A stretch of 64,000 bases of DNA from Teichococcus aestuarii (lineage in GTDB: Bacteria; Pseudomonadota; Alphaproteobacteria; Acetobacterales; Acetobacteraceae). How positions within the stretch are numbered: position 1 is the stretch's first letter; every line of letters starts with the position of its first letter. Both the position numbers and the translations under genes were made by a program. The stretch spans positions 1 through 64,000 of the forward strand of contig NZ_PDOA01000010.1 in assembly GCF_003116135.1 (NCBI RefSeq). Direction: 5' to 3'. Under the pieces are notes generated by a model. The model had not been told where the DNA came from. It did not search any database and worked only from the letters and a program-made list of their open reading frames with translations. Of the stretch, positions 9,341 to 17,959 are shown piece after piece.

Positions 9341-10171
9341 TCAGGTGCCGACGCGCAGCGGCGCGCCCAGCTTGCGCAGGCAGGCGATGACAGAAAGCGC
9401 GGTGATCTTCCCCGTCTTGGGATTCTCGCTCGGGATGTTCTCGATGGTCATGGAGAAGCTGGCCGAATCCGCCTCCACCTCGATGCGGTGGGTGTTGCGG
9501 GTCAGCGCCGGGTCCGCCCAGATCTCCAGGCTGGTGCGGTCCGGCCCGATGCCGGCGAGCGAGAGGGCCACCGCCACGTTGAGGTTGGCGGGGAAGCCGA
9601 TGGCGGCCTCCCGCGGCGTGCCCTGGAAGATCCGCAGCGGCTCGCGGATGTCCTCGATCCGGATGCCGTGCTCCTCCAGATAGGGGGCGCCCACCAGCCC
9701 GCGCACCGGCTTGCGGGTGATCATGCGTACCGCGTGGATCTCCCCCTCGGCGGCGGCGGAGACGGCATCCAGCCCGAGCAGCGCGCCGGTCGGCACGATG
9801 ATCTGCCCGCCATGGCGGCGCGCCGCCTCGACCAGCCCCTCATGCGAGAGCAGCGCGCCGGCGCTCAGCACCACCGCCTTCTTGCCGGCCTCGACGAAGG
9901 GGCCGACGATCTGCGGCAGCAGCGCCGCCGGCGCGCATTCCACCACCAGGTCGGCCAGCGGCGGCAGCTCGGCGATGTCGACCACCGGCACAGGGTGGCG
10001 CAGCGTAGACAGGGTCCGCGCCGCCTTGGCCTTGTCCCGCGCCGCGACGGCGGACAACTCGCAGCCGGGAATGCCGGCATCCAGCGCCTCGGCCAGGCGC
10101 TGGCCCACCGCCCCGAGTCCGGCGATGGCGACCCGCAGCGGGCGGGGCCGCGGCTGTGACATGACATTCAT
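9341..10171 (-). CDS. L-aspartate dehydrogenase (NadX-like)
   Basis: The 276-residue protein starts with a Rossmann motif (RVAIAGLGAVGQRLAEAL), has VVECAPAALLPQI and the conserved AspDH segments LSAGALLSHEGL, IIVPTGALLGLDAV, FPANLNVAVALSLAGIG and the catalytic-His region RNTHRIEVEA, ending with the TGKITALS stretch. AspDH interconverts aspartate and oxaloacetate plus ammonia through iminoaspartate with NAD(P), used in NAD biosynthesis or in aspartate catabolism. Its setting, next to a solute-binding protein and a divergent LysR regulator and away from nadA/nadC, favours catabolism. The ATG at 10171 has an AGAGG eight bases upstream; an ATG at 10162 is also possible. Confidence 0.82.
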   Translation of the reverse strand: MNVMSQPRPRPLRVAIAGLGAVGQRLAEALDAGIPGCELSAVAARDKAKAARTLSTLRHPVPVVDIAELPPLADLVVECAPAALLPQIVGPFVEAGKKAVVLSAGALLSHEGLVEAARRHGGQIIVPTGALLGLDAVSAAAEGEIHAVRMITRKPVRGLVGAPYLEEHGIRIEDIREPLRIFQGTPREAAIGFPANLNVAVALSLAGIGPDRTSLEIWADPALTRNTHRIEVEADSASFSMTIENIPSENPKTGKITALSVIACLRKLGAPLRVGT

Positions 10172-10239
10172 CCTGTATACCTCTCGGTGGTGAGCAGAGC
10201 GCCGGGGCAGGATACTGGCAAACGAATTCCCGGTCGGCG

Positions 10240-10262
10240 ATGCATGCGCTAGGCTCATGCAT
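10240..10262. promoter_or_regulatory. inverted repeat overlapping the LysR-type gene start, candidate operator
   Basis: ATGCATG and CATGCAT form perfect 7-base arms around a 9-base spacer, and contain a T-N11-A pattern typical of LysR-family boxes. It sits in the 89-bp divergent gap between the aspartate dehydrogenase and LysR genes and covers the LysR start codon, which fits autoregulation. Confidence 0.4.
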
Positions 10263-11325
10263 GGCCCGGCGAACCCTTCCCCCCCTGGCGGCGCTGCGCG
10301 GCTTCGACGCCGCGGCGCGCCACCTCTCCTTCACCGGCGCGGCGGCCGAGCTGGGGCTGACCCAGGGCGCCGTCAGCCGGCAGGTGAAGGCGCTGGAGGA
10401 GGATCTCGGCCAGCCCCTGTTCCGGCGCCTGACCCGCCGCATCGTGCTGACGCCCGAAGGCACGGCCTTCCACCGCACCGTGGAGGAGGCGCTGGCACTG
10501 CTGGCCGAGGGGGCGGGGCGGCTGCGTGGCGGGCCGCCGCGGCGGCTGACGCTCTCCGCCCTGCCGACCATCGCCTCTGCCTGGCTGATGCCGCGGCTGG
10601 ATGGCTTCGCACGCCGGCATCCGGGGCTGGAGGTGCGGCTGCTCTCCTCCATCGAGCCGGTCTCGCTGGCGGGAGGGGAGGCGGACCTGGCGATCCGCGT
10701 CGGCCGGCTGCCGGGCCAGCCGCAGCACCGGCTGGCGCCGCGCATCGAGCTGGAGATGGTGCGGGACTGGCGCGGGCTGGAGGCCATGCCCTTCCTGCCG
10801 GATGTGCTGGTGCCTGTCTGCCGCGCCGAATGGCTGCCGAACGGTCCGCTGGAGCCCGCCGCCCTGGCAGCCCTGCCGCTGATCCATGTCTCCACCCGCC
10901 GCCATGCCTGGCCGGACTGGCTGCGCGCCCAGGGTGTGCGTCTGGCCCCGCAGCGCGTGCAAGGCGGCCTATCCTTCAGCCATTTCTTCATGGCGCTGGA
11001 AGCGGCGCGGAAGGGGCAGGGGGTGGCGCTGGTGCCGGACATCCTGCTGCCCGGCAACCTTCCGCAGGAAGGACTGGCCGTGGCCGGCACGGCGCGTATC
11101 GCCAGCGCGGGAAGCTATGTGCTGCTGCGGCAGGACAGCCGCAAAGGAGAGGGGCCGCTCGATGCGCTGCATGGCTGGCTGCTGGCGGAAGCGTGGCGGA
11201 GCCTGATGGATACGCACCCGGGCGGCGGCCTGGGGCCGCCGCCCGGGGATATCCCGGGCCGCGAGGGAAGCGAAGCCCAAGGAAATTACGCCGCCAATGG
11301 GGGGGCAGGACGTAATTTTCGGTAA
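10261..11325 (+). CDS. LysR-family transcriptional regulator (GcvA-like)
   Basis: The 354-residue protein has the N-terminal winged helix-turn-helix (LAALRGFDAAARHLSFTGAA, then QGAVSRQVKALEEDLGQPL) and a periplasmic-binding-protein-like effector domain (LTLSALPTIASAWLMPRL; GEADLAIRVG). The opening PPLAALRGFDAAARHLSFT and the AWLMPRL motif resemble the GcvA subgroup. It is divergent from the aspartate dehydrogenase/Bug/M20 group, which it probably controls. The ATG at 10261 is preferred because homology starts there; an in-frame ATG at 10240 would add seven residues. The last 38 residues, from about MDTHPGGG, are Gly/Pro-rich and unlike the family, suggesting read-through into former intergenic DNA after loss of an earlier stop. 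Confidence 0.88.
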   Translation: MARRTLPPLAALRGFDAAARHLSFTGAAAELGLTQGAVSRQVKALEEDLGQPLFRRLTRRIVLTPEGTAFHRTVEEALALLAEGAGRLRGGPPRRLTLSALPTIASAWLMPRLDGFARRHPGLEVRLLSSIEPVSLAGGEADLAIRVGRLPGQPQHRLAPRIELEMVRDWRGLEAMPFLPDVLVPVCRAEWLPNGPLEPAALAALPLIHVSTRRHAWPDWLRAQGVRLAPQRVQGGLSFSHFFMALEAARKGQGVALVPDILLPGNLPQEGLAVAGTARIASAGSYVLLRQDSRKGEGPLDALHGWLLAEAWRSLMDTHPGGGLGPPPGDIPGREGSEAQGNYAANGGAGRNFR

Positions 11326-11382
11326 GCTAACGGCCTCGGAAGGATTTGCCAAGGCCAAGCAAGGCCAAGACAGCAACCCACG

Positions 11383-11423
11383 CGAAAACGGCCCGGCGGC
11401 AATGCCACCGGGCCGTTCTTTCG
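11383..11423. terminator. bidirectional rho-independent terminator between lysR and clpA
   Basis: A 14-bp stem (ACGGCCCGGCGGCA / TGCCACCGGGCCGT, one mismatch) has complementary flanks CGAAAA and TTCTTTCG, giving T-rich ends in both directions. It lies between the convergent lysR-like gene and clpA, 18 bp past the clpA stop. Confidence 0.75.
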
Positions 11424-11440
11424 CTACGCTGCGTCAGGCC

Positions 11441-13807
11441 TTAGCTGGCCGCCTCTGGCGCGTGCTCATTCTCTCCGTCGCCGTCCGGCCGGCCGTCATC
11501 GGGCTTGGGCAGGGCGGGGAGGGGCGCCTCGATGAACTCGAAGGTGAGGCTGTCATCCTTCTTGCCCACCTTGACCGCGCCACCCTTGGCCAGCTTGCCG
11601 AAGAGCAGCTCCTCGGCCAGCGGCTTCTTGATGTATTCCTGGATGACGCGGGCCAGCGGCCGCGCGCCGTACAGGCGGTCATAGCCCTTCTCGGCCAGCC
11701 ACTCCTTGGCGGCGGAGGACAGCTCGATGGTGACGTTGCGATCCGCGAGCTGGGCTTCCAGCTGCATCACGAACTTCTCCACCACGCTGCCGACGATCTC
11801 CGGCGTCAGGTTGCCGAAGGGCACCACGGCGTCCAGGCGGTTGCGGAACTCGGGGGTGAACAGGCGCTTCACCGCCTCCTCATCCTCGCCCTTCCGCTCC
11901 TCGCGGCCGAAGCCGATGCCGTTCTTGGCCATGTCGGCGGCACCGGCATTGGTCGTCATGATCAGGATGACGTTGCGGAAATCGACCGTCTTGCCGTTGT
12001 GGTCGGTCAGCTTCCCGTGGTCCATTACCTGCAGCAGGATGTTGTAGAGGTCCTGGTGGGCCTTCTCGATCTCATCCAGCAGCAGCACCGCATGCGGATG
12101 CTGGTCGATGCTGTCGGTCAGCAATCCGCCCTGGTCGAAGCCGACATAGCCCGGCGGCGCGCCGATCAGCCGGCTGACGCTGTGCCGCTCCATGTACTCG
12201 GACATGTCGAAGCGGATCAGCTCGATGCCGAGCGTCTTGGCGAGCTGCTTGGCCACCTCGGTCTTGCCGACACCGGTGGGGCCGGAGAAGAGATAGTTGC
12301 CGATCGGCTTCTCCGGGTCACGCAACCCGGCGCGGGACAGCTTGATCGCGGCGGAGAGGGCCTCGATCGCGTTGTCCTGGCCGAACACCATGGCCTTGAG
12401 GTCGCGCTCCAGGTTCCGCAGCGTCTCCTTGTCGTCGGTGGAGACGCTCTTGGGCGGGATCCGGGCGATCTTGGCGACGATGTCCTCCACATCCTTCAGG
12501 GTGACGGTCTTCTTCCGCTTCCCCTCGGGCTGGAGCATGCGCGAGGCGCCGACCTCGTCGATGACGTCGATCGCCTTGTCCGGCAGCTTGCGGTCGTGGA
12601 TGTACTTGGCCGAGAGCTCGACGGCGGCGCGGATCGCCTCCGGCGTGTACTTGACCTTGTGGTGCTTCTCGTAATTGACCTTCAGCCCCGTCAGGATCTT
12701 CACCGCGTCCTCGACCGTCGGCTCGTTGACGTCGATCTTCTGGAAGCGGCGGACCAGGGCGCGGTCCTTCTCGAAGTAGGTGCGGTATTCCTTGTAGGTG
12801 GTGGAGCCGATGCAGCGCAGCGTGCCCTGGGCCAGGGCCGGCTTCAGCAGGTTGGAAGCATCCATCGCGCCACCGGACGTCGCGCCCGCACCGATCACGG
12901 TGTGGATCTCGTCGATGAACAGGATGGAGCCGGGCTGCTGCTCCAGCTCGTTCACCACGGCCTTCAGCCGCTCCTCGAAGTCACCGCGGTAGCGGGTGCC
13001 GGCGAGCAGGCTGCCCATGTCGAGCGCGAAGATGGTGGACTTGGCCAGCACCTCCGGCACGTCGCCCTCGATGATCCGCTTGGCCAGCCCCTCGGCGATG
13101 GCGGTCTTGCCGACGCCCGGGTCGCCCACATAGAGCGGGTTGTTCTTGGTGCGGCGGCAGAGGATCTGGATGGTCCGCTCGATCTCGGAGTCGCGCCCGA
13201 TGAGCGGGTCGATCTTGCCCTGCTGCGCCTTCTTGTTGAGGTTGACGCAGTAGTTGGAGAGCGCGTCCTGGCCACGGCGGCCCTGCGGCTTCTCCTCCTT
13301 CTCCGCGCCTTCCTCGGCACCCGAGGCGGTGCTGGGCGGGTTGCCCTGCACCGGGCGGCTGGTGCTGCGGCCAGGAGCCTTGGCGATGCCATGGCTGATG
13401 AAGTTCACCGCGTCCAGCCGCGTCATGTCCTGCAGCTGCAGGAAGTAGACGGCATGGCTCTCCCGTTCGCTGAACAGGGCGACGAGCACATTGGCGCCCG
13501 TCACCTCGTCGCGGCCCGAGGATTGCACATGGATGGCGGCGCGCTGCACCACCCGCTGAAAACCAGCGGTCGGCTTCGGGTCGCCGGAGCGTTCGGTGAC
13601 GAGCCCGGCGAGATCCTTGTCCAGGAACTCGGCCAGGTCGCGCTTCAGCTTGTCCTGGTCGACCCCGCAGGCGCGCAGCACGGTGGCGGCGTCGGTGTCG
13701 TCGACGAGGGCAAGGAGCAGGTGCTCCAGCGTGGCGTATTCGTGGCGGCGTTCATTGGCCAGCGCCAGCGCACGGTGGAGCGTCTGCTCAAGGTTGCGGG
13801 ACAGCAT
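11441..13807 (-). CDS. clpA: ATP-dependent Clp protease ATP-binding subunit ClpA
   Basis: The 788-residue AAA+ unfoldase has the double Clp N domain (1-145, beginning [17 protein letters not shown]), a Glu/Lys-rich linker, D1 with Walker [10 protein letters not shown] and Walker B ILFIDEIH, and D2 with [19 protein letters not shown] and sensor-2 region GARPLARVI. It lacks the long middle coiled coil of ClpB, which identifies it as ClpA. ClpA hexamers dock on ClpP and thread ssrA-tagged and N-degron substrates for degradation. The gene lies 184 bp downstream of clpS on the same strand, the usual alphaproteobacterial pair, and ends at a strong terminator. The gap to clpS contains an A+T-richer stretch near 13925-13960 where a separate promoter could lie. 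Confidence 0.96.
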   Translation of the reverse strand: MLSRNLEQTLHRALALANERRHEYATLEHLLLALVDDTDAATVLRACGVDQDKLKRDLAEFLDKDLAGLVTERSGDPKPTAGFQRVVQRAAIHVQSSGRDEVTGANVLVALFSERESHAVYFLQLQDMTRLDAVNFISHGIAKAPGRSTSRPVQGNPPSTASGAEEGAEKEEKPQGRRGQDALSNYCVNLNKKAQQGKIDPLIGRDSEIERTIQILCRRTKNNPLYVGDPGVGKTAIAEGLAKRIIEGDVPEVLAKSTIFALDMGSLLAGTRYRGDFEERLKAVVNELEQQPGSILFIDEIHTVIGAGATSGGAMDASNLLKPALAQGTLRCIGSTTYKEYRTYFEKDRALVRRFQKIDVNEPTVEDAVKILTGLKVNYEKHHKVKYTPEAIRAAVELSAKYIHDRKLPDKAIDVIDEVGASRMLQPEGKRKKTVTLKDVEDIVAKIARIPPKSVSTDDKETLRNLERDLKAMVFGQDNAIEALSAAIKLSRAGLRDPEKPIGNYLFSGPTGVGKTEVAKQLAKTLGIELIRFDMSEYMERHSVSRLIGAPPGYVGFDQGGLLTDSIDQHPHAVLLLDEIEKAHQDLYNILLQVMDHGKLTDHNGKTVDFRNVILIMTTNAGAADMAKNGIGFGREERKGEDEEAVKRLFTPEFRNRLDAVVPFGNLTPEIVGSVVEKFVMQLEAQLADRNVTIELSSAAKEWLAEKGYDRLYGARPLARVIQEYIKKPLAEELLFGKLAKGGAVKVGKKDDSLTFEFIEAPLPALPKPDDGRPDGDGENEHAPEAAS

Positions 13808-13991
13808 GCGGTGTGACGCTCCCCTTCCAGGAACGGCACCGGGTATGGAAGGGTCCGGCGCCGCAAGACAGGGTCTTTCGACCCAGGATAGCCGTAATGT
13901 GGTCTCGCTCCCCTATGACGGCGAGGGGTATTCTAAGTTTCACTAGGTTACACAGAGATGATCATGCCCCGCATCATTCCTTTTTGCCCCA

Positions 13992-14378
13992 TCATTCCTT
14001 TTCGATGGTGCACTGCAGCGGGTGCTGGTTCTGCCGGGCGAGGTCCATCACCTGGGTGACCTTGGTCTCGGCCACCTCGTAAGTATAGACGCCGCACACC
14101 CCCACGCCACGGCGGTGGACATGCAGCATGATGCGCGTCGCCTCCTCGCGGTTCTTCTGGAAGAAGCGCTCGAGCACGTGCACCACGAACTCCATGGGCG
14201 TGTAGTCGTCGTTCAGCATCAGCACCTTGTACATGGCAGGCTTGCGCGTGCGCGGGCGTGCCTTGACCACGACGCCGGTATTCGTGCCGTCCTGCGAGCC
14301 GCCCTGGCCGCCATTGCCATTGTTGCCGGGGCCGTTGTTGTCGCTGTCCTGATCCGGGCGCTTGTCCTGGTCCGTCAT
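13992..14378 (-). CDS. clpS: ATP-dependent Clp protease adaptor ClpS
   Basis: The 128-residue protein has a variable Asn/Gly-rich N-terminal tail ([14 protein letters not shown]) and a full ClpS core: [47 protein letters not shown] and a short QCTIEKE end. ClpS binds the ClpA N domain and delivers proteins with N-terminal Leu, Phe, Tyr or Trp. The Asp-Asp and Met of the NDDYTPMEF segment belong to the N-degron pocket. The ATG at 14378 gives a typical length; an upstream in-frame start would add 36 non-conserved residues. It is immediately upstream of clpA on the same strand. Confidence 0.95.
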   Translation of the reverse strand: MTDQDKRPDQDSDNNGPGNNGNGGQGGSQDGTNTGVVVKARPRTRKPAMYKVLMLNDDYTPMEFVVHVLERFFQKNREEATRIMLHVHRRGVGVCGVYTYEVAETKVTQVMDLARQNQHPLQCTIEKE

Positions 14379-14709
14379 GTCACTGCTGCCGGCTTGCCGG
14401 TTGTCTGCTGCACCCAATGGGCTGTCCGTCCGTAATCGGGGGGAGGGGTCTGGAATCCGCCACTGGACCCCGCTCCTCGCGCCCATGATGCCCGAGAATA
14501 TCGGACGGGCGGGGCCAAGGTGAAGGGCCGAGCATGTCGATGACGATGGAAAAGCGCCACCACGCCGTAAAAGCGCCAGGGCATGGGCCGGGCTGGCGGG
14601 CGCGGGGCGGGCGCGGCGCGCACGCCTGCGGCCACCCCCTGCGAGGCGGCGGAAGCCGGGGCAGGGGGGGCTTGGCCGGCGGTGCCCAGGGCGCCGCCGG
14701 CATGGTCGG
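14379..14709. other. 331-bp gap between clpS and the phasin gene
   Basis: No convincing gene is seen. The gap must hold the clpS promoter (near 14490-14530 is the least G+C-rich part) and the phasin 3' end signal. A 12-bp stem (14675-14686 with 14690-14701, loop CAG, one G-T pair) lies nine bases past the phasin stop and is probably its terminator, although no T-run follows. Confidence 0.5.
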
Positions 14710-15306
14710 TCAGGCGAAGGCGGCGGGGCGGGTCATCCGCTCCATCGCCAGCGTCATGCGCGCGGCGATCGGGGCGGAGGCCTGCTCGGCCAGCTTGAAG
14801 GCGGCCTCGTTCAGGCGGGTCGCCTCGGACATGGACTTCTCCAGCTGCGCCTTGGCGAAGGTGGTCTGCAGCTCGGCGGCCTCCTTCAGGCTCTTGGCGG
14901 AGGCCACGGCCTTGGCGTTCTGCATGGCGTGCTCGTTCATCGCCTGCATCACCGCGAAGGCCTGCTTGCTCAGGTCCTGCAGGCCGCTGACATAGGCCTG
15001 GGTGGCCTTGCTGAAGGCCTCCATGTTGCCACGGCCGAACTCCATGGCATCCTCGGTGGCCTTGTAGAGGCCTTCGGTCGAACGGGTCGTCTGGTCCATC
15101 GTCTTCTCCATCGCCGTGCGGGTCTGTGCCGCGCTGTCCTTGGTCATGCTCGCCAGCGCCTGCGCCGGCTCGCTCGCCGGCGCCGGAGCCGCATCCGCCG
15201 CCGTCTCGGCGATGGCGGAAACATTCTCCACCACCGCTTCGATCGCCTTGTCCTTGGGTGACGACGGCTTCGTGTTCAGCTTCGTCACCTTGGGCTCATT
15301 GGCCAT
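14710..15306 (-). CDS. phasin family protein (PHB granule-associated)
   Basis: The 198-residue protein is almost entirely helical and Ala-rich. Its central and C-terminal part matches the phasin_2 pattern: [72 protein letters not shown]. Phasins coat polyhydroxybutyrate granules and control their number and size. An excellent ribosome site (GAGGAGG eight bases before the ATG) fixes the start. Upstream lie two TGC-N3-GCA sites that resemble PhaR operators. A second, shorter phasin is encoded at 56739-57173. The first 70 residues are an Ala/Pro-rich non-conserved tail. Confidence 0.88.
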   Translation of the reverse strand: MANEPKVTKLNTKPSSPKDKAIEAVVENVSAIAETAADAAPAPASEPAQALASMTKDSAAQTRTAMEKTMDQTTRSTEGLYKATEDAMEFGRGNMEAFSKATQAYVSGLQDLSKQAFAVMQAMNEHAMQNAKAVASAKSLKEAAELQTTFAKAQLEKSMSEATRLNEAAFKLAEQASAPIAARMTLAMERMTRPAAFA

Positions 15307-15671
15307 TCAATGTTCCTCCTCGGTCTCGCGCGCTTCCTCCGCAGGGGAAGGGAACGCTGGTTCCGGTAGGCCTCAAGACCCGCCCGAAACGAGGTCCAGG
15401 TCGGCAGCCGGGTTTTGTTGCACCGCAGCATTTGGGCGGTATGGCAACGAATTTCAGGGGAGTCCAGTAAAATTTTTGCGGTGCAGCAACCAGCGTGAAA
15501 CACTCTCGGGGAAGGCTCGGGAAGGCGCCGTTCCGTTCATGGGACCGCGCATAAACGAAAGGGGTTAAGCCCTTGTTGAAAGGGCATGTTCCTCATGAGT
15601 TCTCGATGACAGCGCCGCGAGCCCCCGCCTAGTATGTGGCACCTCACTGGGGGGTGAGGCCATTTCGGGGG
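15307..15671. promoter_or_regulatory. divergent regulatory region: phasin gene left, DD-carboxypeptidase right
   Basis: This 365-bp gap has an unusual A+T-rich core (15411-15480). TGCACCGCA (15419-15427) and its inverse TGCGGTGCA (15477-15485) are 58 bp apart and match the TGC-N3-GCA form described for PhaR binding upstream of phasin genes. On the other side, GCCCTT-GTTG-AAGGGC forms a small hairpin near 15570-15585, and CCTCAC-TGGGGG-GTGAGG (about 15641-15658) sits just before the carboxypeptidase start, where it could mask the ribosome site. Confidence 0.5.
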
Positions 15672-16928
15672 ATGGACATGTCACTTGTCCGCGCGATGCG
15701 CCGGCTCGGCTTGCTGGCCGCATCGGCTTTTTTTGCCGCCACCCTTCCGGGGGCGGCGCAGGCACAGATCGGCAGTGCCCGCTATGCGGCGGTGGTGATC
15801 GAGCCGGGCACCGGCCAGGTCCTGTTCGGCGCCAATGCCGACGCACCGCGCCATCCGGCCTCGCTGACCAAGATGATGACGCTCTACATGGTCTTCGAGG
15901 CGCTGCGCTCCGGCGAGCTGCAGCTCGACCAGCGGCTCTACATGACGGAGACCGCCGCCAGCCGGCCGCCCTCCAAGCTCGGCCTGCCGCCCGGGCGCAG
16001 CCTGACGGTGGAGAACGCCATCTACGCTCTCGTCACCAAATCCGCCAACGATGTCGCCTCGCTGCTGGGCGAGACGCTGGGCGGCGGCAGCGAGGCGCGC
16101 TTCGCGCAGATGATGACGCTGCGCGCCCGCGCCATCGGCATGACCTCCACCACCTTCCGCAACGCCTCCGGCCTGCCGGATGTGGAGCAGATCACCACCG
16201 CGCACGACATGGCCACCCTTGGCCGCCGCCTGCAGCGGGACTTCCCCGAGCGCTACCATTACTTCGGCACCCGCGTGCACCGCATGGGCACCATCGCCCT
16301 GCGCAACCACAACCGCATGCTCGACGAGTATGAGGGCGTGGACGGCATCAAGACCGGCTACATCAACGCCAGCGGCTTCAACATCGTCAGCAGCGCGCGG
16401 CGCGACAATGTGCGGCTGATCGTCGCGGTGTTCGGCGGCAGCTCCTGGGTGGAGCGCGACCGTCACGCGGCGGCGCTGCTGGAGCGCGGCTTCGCGCAGA
16501 TGGGGGTGGGTGGCGGCTACGGCGCGATGGCCTCGCAATCCGCGCCGGCGGCCTCCCTGGCCATGGCCGCGGTGGGCGGCACGGCGGCGGCCACGGCGCT
16601 GCGCCGGGTGCGCGGGACGGCCCAGGCCCGCGCCATGCCCGGCCGGGGCGTCGCCGGCAGGGTGGTGCCCAGCCGCGTGGCCCCGGCCCGTGCGGTGCCG
16701 GCACGCGCCGCCACGGCGGCCGTGGCGCGGCGTGCCACGCCTGCGCCGACGCAGAAGGCGGCGGCGCGGGTGGCGCGGCAGTCCGCGCCGGCCCGCAGCG
16801 CCGGGCGGCTTTCGGTGGCCCGCCGCGCCACGGCCACGGTGATCGAGCAGGGCGATGGCGGCAGCCGCGTGCGCGCCACGCCCGAGCGCAGGCCGGCGCG
16901 GCGCAACCCGGCCCGGCCGGCGCGCTGA
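15672..16928 (+). CDS. D-alanyl-D-alanine carboxypeptidase (serine-type, S11/PBP5-6 family) with basic tail
   Basis: The 418-residue precursor has a signal peptide (cut near AQAQ, 31) and all three penicillin-binding motifs: SLTK (64-67), SAN (124-126) and KTG (227-229). It trims the terminal D-Ala from peptidoglycan pentapeptides in the periplasm. The catalytic domain ends near residue 278 (AALLERGFAQMG). The remaining 140 residues are an Ala/Arg/Pro-rich, strongly basic low-complexity tail with almost no acidic residues. Neither a SPOR domain nor the PBP5 C-terminal amphipathic anchor is seen, so the tail may bind anionic wall or membrane polymers. The ATG at 15672 is favoured; one at 15678 is also in frame. 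Confidence 0.9.
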   Translation: MDMSLVRAMRRLGLLAASAFFAATLPGAAQAQIGSARYAAVVIEPGTGQVLFGANADAPRHPASLTKMMTLYMVFEALRSGELQLDQRLYMTETAASRPPSKLGLPPGRSLTVENAIYALVTKSANDVASLLGETLGGGSEARFAQMMTLRARAIGMTSTTFRNASGLPDVEQITTAHDMATLGRRLQRDFPERYHYFGTRVHRMGTIALRNHNRMLDEYEGVDGIKTGYINASGFNIVSSARRDNVRLIVAVFGGSSWVERDRHAAALLERGFAQMGVGGGYGAMASQSAPAASLAMAAVGGTAAATALRRVRGTAQARAMPGRGVAGRVVPSRVAPARAVPARAATAAVARRATPAPTQKAAARVARQSAPARSAGRLSVARRATATVIEQGDGGSRVRATPERRPARRNPARPAR

Positions 16929-17052
16929 GCGCCGGCTTCCGTCACACTTCATCACGGGCGTAGGGGGAGGGCGCAATGCGCCCGTAACATTCCCCTCCCA
17001 TCTCTCTCCTCATGCGGCGCTGTTCGCCGCCCATCCCGAGGGGAGAGCCACG

Positions 17053-17619
17053 ATGACTTCCAAGCTTGCCATGGGCCTGTTCGGCGCCGCGCTGGCCGCC
17101 GCCGCCCTTCCGGCCCTGGCGCAGCAGCCGGGCCAAGGCGGTCCGCGCCACGGTGGCCCGGCCCGGATGCTGCAACAGGCCGATGCCGACCGCGATGGCC
17201 GCGTCAGCGAGACGGAGGGGCTGAACTTCCTCTCCGCCCGCTTCGCCGAGGCGGATGCCAACAACGATGCCGCGCTGGAACGCAACGAAGTGCGCGACTA
17301 CCTGCAGGCGCGCCGCGCCGCCCATGCGCCGGGTGGCGAGCGCCGCCCCATGCCGGAGCGCGTCCGCAACGCCATGGAAGGCCGCATGGATGCCATCTTC
17401 CGGGCCGCCGACGCCAACCGCGACGGGCGCGTGACGATGCAGGAGGTGCAGCCGATCGCGGTGGCGATGTTCCGCGCCGCCGATGCCAATGCCGATGGCG
17501 CGCTGGAGGCGTCCGAGCTGCGTGGCCCGCGCCACCACCGTCATCAGCGCGGCTCCGGGGCGCCCGCGCCGCAGGCTCCCTCTCCCGAGGCGCAGCCCGC
17601 CCCCCAGGCGCCGCGCTGA
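17053..17619 (+). CDS. secreted EF-hand calcium-binding protein
   Basis: The 188-residue protein has a signal peptide (MTSKLAMGLFGAALAAAALPALAQ written as two parts: basic start and hydrophobic core, cut near ALAQ) and four EF-hand loops: DADRDGRVSETE, DANNDAALERNE, DANRDGRVTMQE and DANADGALEASE. The first and third have all usual oxygen ligands; the second has Ala where Gly is normal at position 6, so it may bind weakly. The C-terminus is His/Pro/Gln-rich. Such periplasmic EF-hand proteins are frequent in Acetobacteraceae, with unknown exact roles, perhaps calcium buffering. GGGGAGAG about eight bases upstream supports the ATG at 17053. It is 124 bp downstream of the carboxypeptidase on the same strand. 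Confidence 0.85.
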   Translation: MTSKLAMGLFGAALAAAALPALAQQPGQGGPRHGGPARMLQQADADRDGRVSETEGLNFLSARFAEADANNDAALERNEVRDYLQARRAAHAPGGERRPMPERVRNAMEGRMDAIFRAADANRDGRVTMQEVQPIAVAMFRAADANADGALEASELRGPRHHRHQRGSGAPAPQAPSPEAQPAPQAPR

Positions 17620-17717
17620 GGCGGCGCGGCCCGGCGGCACTTCCCCACCCCCCCGCCGCCGGGCCCGCCGCGCTTCTCCGCGGCCCTGGGCCGCTCATGC
17701 CACGCGCGAGAAACGAC

Positions 17718-17746
17718 AACGGGGCCGTGCGATGCACGGCCCCGTT
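17718..17746 (-). terminator. terminator stem-loop after tRNA-Val
   Basis: AACGGGGCCGTGC pairs perfectly (13 bp) with GCACGGCCCCGTT around a 3-base loop. Read on the minus strand it follows the tRNA by about 35 bases and is trailed by TTGTCGTTTCTC, a partial T-tract. It also serves the convergent EF-hand gene. Confidence 0.65.
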
Positions 17747-17780
17747 GGCAGCCTGACGATCAGGAAATTCGAGGACCCGA

Positions 17781-17855
17781 TGGTGGGTGCGACAGGGATT
17801 GAACCTGTGACCCCCGCCGTGTGAAGGCGATGCTCTACCGCTGAGCTACGCACCC
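17781..17855 (-). tRNA. tRNA-Val (anticodon CAC)
   Basis: The minus strand folds as a full cloverleaf: acceptor GGGTGCG/CGCACCC, D-arm with AGCTCAGCGGTAGAGC, anticodon stem TCGCC/GGCGG with loop TTCACAC giving anticodon CAC, T-arm with GGTTCAATCC, discriminator A and an encoded CCA. It reads GTG codons for valine. Confidence 0.95.
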
Positions 17856-17959
17856 ATCGGGTGTGGGCGGGGAAATAACGGGCGGCCGGAAAGGTGTCAA
17901 GCAGGGGTCACAATCATTCCTCATCTACAAACACCCGCCCGGCGCATCATCTGAACGGG

